Assembly (NCBI GenBank): GCA_023150215.1
Contig: JAKLLJ010000083.1
Location: 342 to 11,221 of the forward strand
Length of the DNA stretch: 10,880 bases
Direction: 5' to 3'
Origin: Thauera sp.
GTDB lineage: Bacteria > Pseudomonadota > Gammaproteobacteria > Burkholderiales > Rhodocyclaceae
Position numbers and translations under genes: made by a program. Below, piece by piece: positions 6,151-10,880 of this stretch (its first letter is position 1; every line of letters begins with the position of its first letter). The notes under the pieces are model-generated. The model was not told the DNA's origin and did no database searches. It worked only from the letters and a program-made list of their open reading frames with translations.

Positions 6151-7261
6151 TGCGATCGAGATCCTCGACCGCGACCCGCGCGACACGCGTGACCGCCGCA
6201 CGGAGGGCGCATCGCGCGACGAGGACGCCCAGCCCGAGCGCAAGGATGCCCACCTCAACGCGGACCCGCGCGGCCCGCGTACGCCGCGCGCGCCGCGTGC
6301 GGGAGGCGTTGCCCCGACGCCACGCCGGCCGCGCATCGAAGGTGATCCGGTGCGCCACCCCGAGGCGCATCGTTCCGCGCTCGGCCAGCCCGAGCGTGGC
6401 GAGCGCCCCGCGGCACGCGGCCGCGGCCAGGACGGCGGGCGCAATGCGCCGACCACCCTCACCGAGCCCGAGCGCCTGCAGAAGGTGCTTGCCCAGGCCG
6501 GCGTCGCCTCGCGGCGTGAGATCGAGGAGTGGGTGGTGGCCGGGCGCATCTCGGTCAACGGCCTGCCGGCCTCGCTCGGGCAGAAGATCGGCCCGGGCGA
6601 CCGGGTCAAGGTCAACGGCAAGCTGATCCCCCTGCGCTTCACCCAGCGCTCGCCGCGCGTGCTGATCTACCACAAGCCCGAGGGCGAGATCGTCTCGCGT
6701 GACGACCCCGAGGGCCGGCCCACCGTGTTCGAGCGCCTGCCGCTGCTGCGCAAGGGGCGCTGGCTGGCGGTCGGGAGGCTGGACTTCAATACCTCCGGCC
6801 TGCTCTTGTTCACCAACGATGGCGAGCTCGCCAACAAGCTGATGCATCCGCGCTACGAACTCGAGCGCGAATACGCGGTGCGCACGCTCGGCGAGCTGAC
6901 CGAGGAGCAGGTGAAGTCGCTCACCGAGGGCATCCAGCTCGAGGACGGTGCGGCGAAGTTCAACCTGCTGCGCGACGAGGGCGGCGAAGGCGCCAACCAC
7001 TGGTACCGGGTGACGATTTCCGAAGGCCGCAACCGCGAGGTGCGGCGCATGTTCGAGGCGATCGGGCTCACGGTCAGCCGGCTGATGCGGGTGCGCTACG
7101 GCAGCGTTGAGCTGCCCTCGCGCCTTAAGCGCGGCATGTGGATGGAGATGCCCGAGGCCGAGGCCTGCGCGCTTGCCGGCCTGCCGGCGCCGCAGCAGAG
7201 CCGCGAGCAGGACGAGCGCGCCAAGCGTCCGGTCAAGCTGCACCGCACCCAGCCGCGCTGA
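6098..7261 (+). CDS. rluB: 23S rRNA pseudouridine synthase RluB
   Basis: The product has 387 residues. Residues 1-120 are Arg/Pro/Asp-rich, without predicted fold. An S4 RNA-binding domain follows (ERLQKVLAQAGVASRREIEE onward, about 125-180). The RsuA/RluB/E/F catalytic domain holds GRLDFNTSGLLL (226-237), with D229 as the catalytic aspartate, and RNREVRRMFEAIG (311-323). E. coli RluB makes pseudouridine 2605 of 23S rRNA; the same target is inferred. The order S4 then catalytic domain, the motif wording and the neighbourhood (rluB lies near rnm-yciO in E. coli) favour RluB over RluE/RluF/RsuA. The ATG at 6098 lies 53 bases inside scpB and is the only ATG before the S4 domain; no strong ribosome-binding site is seen, so coupling to scpB is likely. 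It is the last gene of the run. Confidence 0.93.
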   Translation: MPRKPNRPLRPPLKKKSDAIEILDRDPRDTRDRRTEGASRDEDAQPERKDAHLNADPRGPRTPRAPRAGGVAPTPRRPRIEGDPVRHPEAHRSALGQPERGERPAARGRGQDGGRNAPTTLTEPERLQKVLAQAGVASRREIEEWVVAGRISVNGLPASLGQKIGPGDRVKVNGKLIPLRFTQRSPRVLIYHKPEGEIVSRDDPEGRPTVFERLPLLRKGRWLAVGRLDFNTSGLLLFTNDGELANKLMHPRYELEREYAVRTLGELTEEQVKSLTEGIQLEDGAAKFNLLRDEGGEGANHWYRVTISEGRNREVRRMFEAIGLTVSRLMRVRYGSVELPSRLKRGMWMEMPEAEACALAGLPAPQQSREQDERAKRPVKLHRTQPR

Positions 7262-7287
7262 GCGAAGCGTGGTGGCAGCCCGCGCGC

Positions 7288-7307
7288 CGCGCTGTTCAGG
7301 CAGCGCG
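7288..7307 (+). other. Hairpin after rluB, possible 3' end structure
   Basis: CGCGCTG (7288-7294) and CAGCGCG (7301-7307) are perfectly complementary around a 6-base loop, 27 bases past the rluB stop codon. No run of T follows (the next bases are G-rich), so it is not a standard intrinsic terminator. It could stabilise the mRNA end or sit in front of a Rho-dependent stop. Confidence 0.35.
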
Positions 7308-7355
7308 CACGTGGGGGCCGTCGTTCATCCAGGAGTCCGGCACGCGTGCGAGCGT

Positions 7356-7385
7356 TTGCCCGTGTTTGCGTTTTGGCTGTATACT
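7356..7385 (+). promoter_or_regulatory. Sigma70-like promoter for the rimP-nusA-infB operon
   Basis: TTGCCC (7356-7361; four of six matches to TTGACA) and TATACT (7380-7385; five of six matches to TATAAT) are separated by 18 bases. This AT-richer patch stands out in GC-rich surroundings. It lies between rluB and rimP on the same strand. Transcription would start near 7391-7393, giving a leader of about 170 bases before rimP. Confidence 0.55.
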
Positions 7386-7493
7386 CGTTCGGCTTTGATG
7401 GATGGGTTTACGGTTTCGCCCTTGCAGGCGCCCGTTTTACGTCTGTCTTGCGGTTGTGGCCAGCGGCGGTTTTCGTGCAGGAACAATTGTTTG

Positions 7494-7519
7494 ATGGGCG
7501 TTTCGCCCATTTTTTATTT
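7494..7519 (+). terminator. Intrinsic terminator inside the rimP leader
   Basis: ATGGGCG (7494-7500) and CGCCCAT (7504-7510) form a perfect 7-bp stem with a TTT loop, followed by TTTTTATTT (7511-7519). This is a textbook Rho-independent terminator on the + strand. It lies after the predicted promoter at 7356-7385 and 42 bases before rimP. It could end rluB transcripts too, but its position fits attenuation of the downstream operon. Confidence 0.8.
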
Positions 7520-7521
7520 GT

Positions 7522-7539
7522 GGCGCCCGCGGCGGCGCC
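7522..7539 (+). other. GC-rich hairpin just before the rimP translation start
   Basis: GGCGCC occurs at 7522-7527 and again at 7534-7539; the two self-complementary copies can form a 6-bp stem with a 6-base loop. It sits directly after the terminator T-tract and about 20 bases before the rimP ATG, whose upstream region is G-rich but lacks a clear AGGAGG. It might modulate rimP translation; chance in GC-rich DNA is possible. Confidence 0.3.
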
Positions 7540-7560
7540 GGTAAGTGGCGGGGCGGGCAG

Positions 7561-7995
7561 ATGCGAGCGGATGTCGAGCAATTGATCGAACAGGTGGCGA
7601 CCGGACTGGGGTACGAACTCGTCGATATCGAGTTTTCGCCCAAGGGCCGCTTGCTGCGCGTCTTCATCGACATCGAGCGCGGCATCACGGTCGACGACTG
7701 CGCCACCGTCAGCAACCAGTTGCAGCGCGTGTTCGAAGTCGAGAACGTCGATTACGACCGGCTCGAGGTGTCCTCGCCCGGCCTCGATCGCCCGCTCAAG
7801 AAACTGGCCGATTTCGAACGATTCGCCGGCGAACAGGCTCAGGTGCGCCTGTCGCTGCCGATCGGCAACCAGCGCAATTTCGTGGGCGTGATCGAGCGGG
7901 TGCAGGACGGCGCGGTGGCGCTGCGCACCGAGAAGGGCGAAGTGCTGCTGCCCTTCGAAGACATCGAGAAGGCACGCGTGGTGCCCCAATTTTGA
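7561..7995 (+). CDS. rimP: Ribosome maturation factor RimP
   Basis: The product has 144 residues, close to the usual 150 of the family. The opening helix and strand VEQLIEQVATGLGYELVDIEF is typical, as is the signature EVSSPGLDRPLK (69-80) ending the N-terminal domain. A small SH3-like beta domain follows (about 85-144), ending EDIEKARVVPQF. RimP binds the free 30S subunit and is needed for its maturation, helping assembly around S12 and the central pseudoknot of 16S rRNA. It is the first gene of the widely conserved rimP-nusA-infB operon. Unlike the enterobacterial operon, no initiator tRNA gene (metY) precedes it here. Expression is likely controlled by the attenuator-like leader upstream. 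Confidence 0.97.
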   Translation: MRADVEQLIEQVATGLGYELVDIEFSPKGRLLRVFIDIERGITVDDCATVSNQLQRVFEVENVDYDRLEVSSPGLDRPLKKLADFERFAGEQAQVRLSLPIGNQRNFVGVIERVQDGAVALRTEKGEVLLPFEDIEKARVVPQF

Positions 7996-8007
7996 GACTG
8001 TGGATGT

Positions 8008-8012
8008 GGAGG
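8008..8012 (+). promoter_or_regulatory. Strong Shine-Dalgarno site of nusA
   Basis: GGAGG lies 10 bases before the nusA ATG at 8023, in the 27-base gap after rimP. Together with the family N-terminus it settles the start. It is one of the two best ribosome-binding sites in the window. Confidence 0.7.
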
Positions 8013-8022
8013 TTTTACTGAA

Positions 8023-9498
8023 ATGAGCCGCGAAATTCTGCTGCTTGTCGATGCGTTGGCGCGCGAGAAGAACGTCGCCAAGGACATCGTTTTTTCCGCG
8101 CTCGAAACCGCCTTGGCCTCGGCGACCAAGAAACGCATCCACGACGACGCCGACGTGGTGGTCTCGATCGACCGCGATTCGGGTGACTACACCTCGAAGC
8201 GGCGCTGGCTGGTGATGCTCGACGAGGAGGTCACCAACGACGAGGCCGAGATGGGCATCATCGATGCGCGTGACCTGCGCGCCGACGTGCAGATCGGCGA
8301 CTACATCGAGGAAGAGCTCGAGCCGATCGACTTCGGCCGCATCGGTGCACAAGCGGCCAAGCAGGTGATTCTGCAGAAGATCCGCGACGCCGAGCGCGAG
8401 CAGGTGCTCAACGATTTCCTCGATCGTAAGGAATTCCTCGTCTCCGGCTCCATCAAGCGCATGGAGCGCGGCAGCGCGATCATCGAGGTCGGCCGCATGG
8501 AAGCCGTGCTGCCGCGTGATCAGCAGATTCCGCGCGAGAACCTGCGCGTCGGTGACCGCGTCAAGGCCTTCCTGCTGCGCATCGATCGTGGTGCCCGCGG
8601 CCCGCAGCTGGTGCTGTCGCGCACCGCGCCCGAATTCCTCATGAAGCTGTTCGAGCTTGAGGTTCCCGAAATCGAGGACGGACTGCTCGAGCTCAAGGCC
8701 TGCGCCCGCGACCCCGGCCTGCGCGCCAAGATCGCGGTCAAGTCGAACGATTCGCGCATCGATCCGATCGGCACCTGCGTCGGCCTGCGTGGCTCGCGCG
8801 TCACTGCGGTGCGCAACGAGATCGGCGGCGAGCAGATCGACATCATCGTGTGGGCGGCCGATCCCGCCCAGTTCGTCGTCGCCGCGCTGCAGCCGGCCGA
8901 GGTGGTTTCCATCGTCGTCGACGAGGAAGCACACGCCATGGATGTGGTGGTCGACGAGAACAATCTCGCGATCGCCATCGGCCGCAACGGCCAGAACGTC
9001 AAGCTCGCCTCCGAGCTCACCGGGTGGACGATCAACCTGATGAGCGAGCAGGAGTCGGCCGAGAAGACCGCGCAGGAGCAGCAGGGTCTGCGTGCGCTGT
9101 TCATGGAAAAGCTCGATGTCGACGAGGAGCTCGCCGACATCCTGATCGACGAGGGCTTCTCCTCGCTCGAGGAAGTGGCCTACGTGCCGCTGTCCGAGAT
9201 GCTGGAGATCGAGGCCTTCGACGAGGACACGGTCAACGAGTTGCGCAATCGTGCGCGCAACGTGCTGCTCACCGAGGCGATCGTCACCGAGGAGCAGCTC
9301 GACAAGGTCGCGGACGACCTGCTCGGACTGGAAGGGATGGAAAAGTCGCTTGCCGCGACACTGGCCCAGCAGGGCATTCGTACCCGTGACGACCTGGCCG
9401 ACCTCGCGGTCGATGAGCTGGTCGAAATGGCCGGGATCGAAGAAGAAAGGGCCAAGGCGCTGATTTCCGTTGCCCGCGCCCATTGGTTCGAAGAATGA
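8023..9498 (+). CDS. nusA: Transcription termination/antitermination protein NusA
   Basis: The product has 491 residues, like E. coli NusA (495). In order: the RNA-polymerase-binding N-terminal domain (1 to about 130), an S1 domain (about 136-200), two KH domains with GxxG loops (GLRG at 254-257 and GRNG at 320-323), and two acidic repeat domains, AR1 (about 360-415) and AR2 (about 429-491). The AR repeats resemble each other: both have a leucine-rich helix, an acidic turn, and a D-E-L/V plus E-I-E-A/AGIEEE segment. NusA binds RNA polymerase near the RNA exit channel, lengthens pauses, promotes hairpin-dependent termination, and joins NusB/E/G in rRNA and phage antitermination. AR2 in E. coli binds the alpha-subunit C-terminal domain. 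NusA could act on the terminator in its own operon leader; that is inference. Confidence 0.98.
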   Translation: MSREILLLVDALAREKNVAKDIVFSALETALASATKKRIHDDADVVVSIDRDSGDYTSKRRWLVMLDEEVTNDEAEMGIIDARDLRADVQIGDYIEEELEPIDFGRIGAQAAKQVILQKIRDAEREQVLNDFLDRKEFLVSGSIKRMERGSAIIEVGRMEAVLPRDQQIPRENLRVGDRVKAFLLRIDRGARGPQLVLSRTAPEFLMKLFELEVPEIEDGLLELKACARDPGLRAKIAVKSNDSRIDPIGTCVGLRGSRVTAVRNEIGGEQIDIIVWAADPAQFVVAALQPAEVVSIVVDEEAHAMDVVVDENNLAIAIGRNGQNVKLASELTGWTINLMSEQESAEKTAQEQQGLRALFMEKLDVDEELADILIDEGFSSLEEVAYVPLSEMLEIEAFDEDTVNELRNRARNVLLTEAIVTEEQLDKVADDLLGLEGMEKSLAATLAQQGIRTRDDLADLAVDELVEMAGIEEERAKALISVARAHWFEE

Positions 9499-9500
9499 TG

Positions 9501-9505
9501 GGAGG
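9501..9505 (+). promoter_or_regulatory. Shine-Dalgarno site deciding the infB start
   Basis: GGAGG lies 6 bases before the ATG at 9512 and 15 bases before the in-frame ATG at 9521. The spacing favours 9512 (protein beginning MEQMSVTQF) over 9521 (MSVTQF). Confidence 0.65.
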
Positions 9506-9511
9506 GCTGTA

Positions 9512-10880
9512 ATGGAACAGATGAGCGTGACCCAGTTTGCCGGCGAACTGAAAATGCCGGCCGCGGTGCTGCTCGAGCAGTTGAAGCGCGCAGGTGTCGA
9601 AAAATCCGGCCCCGCCGACCTGCTCACCGAGCAGGACAAGGCGAGGTTGCTCGAATACCTGCGGCGCTCGCACGGCGACACCCAGCCCAAGGGCAAGATC
9701 ACCCTGACCCGCAAGCAGACCTCCGAGATCCGAGCAACCGACTCGACGGGTCGTGCGCGCACCGTGCAGGTCGAAGTGCGCAAGAAGCGGACCTTCGTCA
9801 AGCGCGATGATGTCGCCGAGCCGGCGGTCGAGGCCGAAGCCGCCCTGTCCGACGACACGACGGTGCCGGTCGCTCCGGTGGTCGAGGCGCCCGCAGCCGT
9901 TGTCGAGGTGCCGGCTGCGGAAGCGCCGGTCGCGGAGACACCGGTGGTCGAGGCCGTCGCCGCGCCCGCACCGTCCGAAGCGGCCGAGGTGGCTGCAGCG
10001 CCCGCGCCGGCGGCGGCCGAGGAAGCCGCTCCCCCGGCCGCCCCCAAGCCTGCTGCGGCGCCCGCGCCGGTGCCGGCTGCGAATTCGAGCAGGCCCGCAC
10101 AGTCCGGTCGTCCCGGTCGTCCCGAACGTGGCCCTCGCCAGGAGGCTCCTGCAGCGCCCGCGCCGCAGGTCACCACCGTGCTCAGCAAGCCGCTGCCCTT
10201 GTCGCAGATCCTCGGCGACGAAGAGATCGCCGCCCGCAAGCGCGACGAGGAGCGCCAGCGCGCCCTCAAGGAACGCCAGACGGCCGACCTGCGCGCCCGC
10301 CAGGAGCGTGACGCCGCAGCGCGTGCCGCATCCGATGCGCGCAAGGCCGAGGAAGAAGCCCGCCTGCGCGCAGAGCAGCAAAAGAAGGAAGAGCCGGCGA
10401 AGGTCGTCAAGCCCACCACCGGAACCCTGCATCGTCCCGCCAAGACGGAAGACAAGCCGGCGAGCCGCGACACCAAGCGTGTTGCGCCTGCGGCCCCGGC
10501 GCGCGAGGCCGATGGCGCCAGCAAGCGCCGCGGCGGCATGAAGACGCGCGGCGAAGTCGGTGCCACCACGGGCAGCAACTGGCGTGGCGCCGGCAAGGGC
10601 GGTGGCCGTCATGGGCGCCACCAGCAGGACGACCGCAGCAACTTCCAGGCGCCGTCCGAGCCGATCGTGCGCGAGGTGCACGTGCCCGAGACGATCACGG
10701 TCGCCGATCTCGCCCACAAGATGGCGGTGAAGGCGACCGAGGTCATCAAGGTCCTGATGAAGATGGGCACGATGGTGACCATCAACCAGGTGCTCGACCA
10801 GGAAACCGCGATGATCATCGTCGAGGAAATGGGCCACGTGGCGGTGGCGGCCAAGCTCGACGATCCCGACGCCTTCCTCG
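9512..10880 (+). CDS. infB: Translation initiation factor IF2, N-terminal part (cut by window end)
   Basis: The frame is open from 9512 to the window end, about 456 residues, with no stop. The first 50 residues (MSVTQFAGELKMPAAVLLEQ and on) are the IF2 N-terminal subdomain. Residues about 100-225 are an Ala/Pro/Val/Glu linker, and about 229-300 a highly charged helical stretch rich in Arg, Glu and Ala. After a basic Gly/Arg segment (about 345-375) comes the second IF2_N domain, VREVHVPETITVADLAHKM onward (386 to about 445). The GTPase domain, domain II and the fMet-tRNA-binding C-terminus lie beyond the window. IF2 is the GTPase that brings initiator tRNA to the 30S subunit and promotes 70S joining. 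It follows nusA by 13 bases, completing the rimP-nusA-infB order. Internal in-frame starts giving shorter IF2 forms, as in E. coli, are possible but not shown. Confidence 0.96.
   Translation, partial: MEQMSVTQFAGELKMPAAVLLEQLKRAGVEKSGPADLLTEQDKARLLEYLRRSHGDTQPKGKITLTRKQTSEIRATDSTGRARTVQVEVRKKRTFVKRDDVAEPAVEAEAALSDDTTVPVAPVVEAPAAVVEVPAAEAPVAETPVVEAVAAPAPSEAAEVAAAPAPAAAEEAAPPAAPKPAAAPAPVPAANSSRPAQSGRPGRPERGPRQEAPAAPAPQVTTVLSKPLPLSQILGDEEIAARKRDEERQRALKERQTADLRARQERDAAARAASDARKAEEEARLRAEQQKKEEPAKVVKPTTGTLHRPAKTEDKPASRDTKRVAPAAPAREADGASKRRGGMKTRGEVGATTGSNWRGAGKGGGRHGRHQQDDRSNFQAPSEPIVREVHVPETITVADLAHKMAVKATEVIKVLMKMGTMVTINQVLDQETAMIIVEEMGHVAVAAKLDDPDAFL
9993..10165 (+). repeat. Three copies of a 17-base repeat in the IF2 linker
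   Basis: The 17-mer CTGC(A/G)GCGCCCGCGCCG occurs at 9993-10009, 10053-10069 and 10149-10165, all in the infB frame and each coding for Ala-Ala-Pro-Ala-Pro. The first and third copies are identical; the second differs by one base. This is low-complexity linker DNA within the gene, likely prone to length change between strains, not a mobile repeat. Confidence 0.6.

Larger units (their letters stand above)
7391..7560 (+). promoter_or_regulatory. Untranslated leader of the rimP operon, putative transcription attenuator
   Basis: The stretch between the predicted start site and the rimP ATG holds an intrinsic terminator (7494-7519) that would cut transcripts to about 125-130 bases. It also carries a partial upstream copy of the terminator parts: TTTGATGG at 7394-7401 repeats 7490-7497, and TTTCGCCC at 7414-7421 repeats 7501-7508. 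The upstream TTTCGCCC could pair with the 5' arm of the terminator (GGGCG, 7496-7500) and so prevent its formation. Alternatively CGCC (7417-7420) can pair with GGCG (7427-7430). Attenuator-like leaders before rimP have been proposed bioinformatically in other bacteria. NusA, encoded in the operon, acts on pausing and termination, which makes feedback plausible but unproven. The short product might also be a stable small RNA. Confidence 0.5.

Noticed and set aside
7262..7560. Possible tRNA gene (metY) before rimP, as in enterobacteria
   Set aside because: No cloverleaf arms, TTCGA-type T-loop in the right place or CCA end could be found in this gap; it holds only the promoter, leader and hairpins described.
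7408..10596. A 1062-codon open frame on the minus strand opposite rimP, nusA and infB
   Set aside because: It lies exactly antisense to three certain genes and its translation is low-complexity (Arg, Ala, Gly, Ser, Asp, His rich) with no domain. GC-rich codon bias on the coding strand keeps this opposite frame free of stops.
9284..10837. A 517-codon minus-strand frame opposite nusA and infB
   Set aside because: The Gly/Arg/Leu/Asp-rich translation mirrors the IF2 linker; nothing supports it as a gene.
1..10880. CRISPR arrays, insertion sequences, phage or toxin-antitoxin genes
   Set aside because: No spaced direct repeats, terminal inverted repeats, transposase or integrase motifs, or composition shifts were seen; all genes are core housekeeping genes in a uniform GC-rich context.

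Overview
This window is a GC-rich (roughly 70%), densely packed stretch of core bacterial chromosome, most likely from a betaproteobacterium of the Rhodocyclales (Thauera/Azoarcus-like). That assignment is inferred from gene order, protein style and base composition; no database was searched. Every confident gene is on the + strand. I see no mobile element, CRISPR array, tRNA or rRNA gene, phage remnant or sign of recent transfer.

Left part (1-2806). A circularly permuted RbgA/YlqF-type ribosome-assembly GTPase (119-1087) stands alone behind an extended -10 promoter-like site. After a 176-base gap with a second extended -10 site begins a tight same-strand run: a PHP-domain phosphoesterase of the RNase AM/YciV family (1264-2172) and a YciO-type Sua5/YrdC-fold protein (2183-2806).

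Middle part (2834-7261). The run continues with a short M50 (site-2 type) membrane metalloprotease, tryptophanyl-tRNA synthetase (trpS), the condensin-associated segregation proteins ScpA and ScpB (reading frames overlapping by 23 bases), and the 23S rRNA pseudouridine synthase RluB (overlapping scpB by 53 bases). Gaps are between 6 and 37 bases or replaced by overlaps, so 1264-7261 is probably one operon with possible internal promoters. The rnm-yciO pair and rluB also lie close together near trp in E. coli, so this is an old neighbourhood with a loose RNA/translation theme plus chromosome segregation.

Right part (7262-10880). A 299-base intergenic region holds a sigma70-like promoter (7356-7385) and, about 110 bases downstream but still before the next gene, a perfect intrinsic-terminator hairpin with a T-tract (7494-7519). 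Behind it lies the classical rimP-nusA-infB operon (30S maturation factor, transcription termination/antitermination factor, and translation initiation factor IF2, the last cut off by the window end). A terminator between promoter and first gene points to transcription attenuation. The leader also carries an upstream copy of both terminator-arm sequences, which could form a competing structure; this is the most interesting item here.

No convincing new multi-gene system was found. The items worth a second look are the rimP leader, the uncharacterised M50 protease within a TrpRS/ScpAB cluster, the long insertion in TrpRS, and the scpB-rluB overlap.
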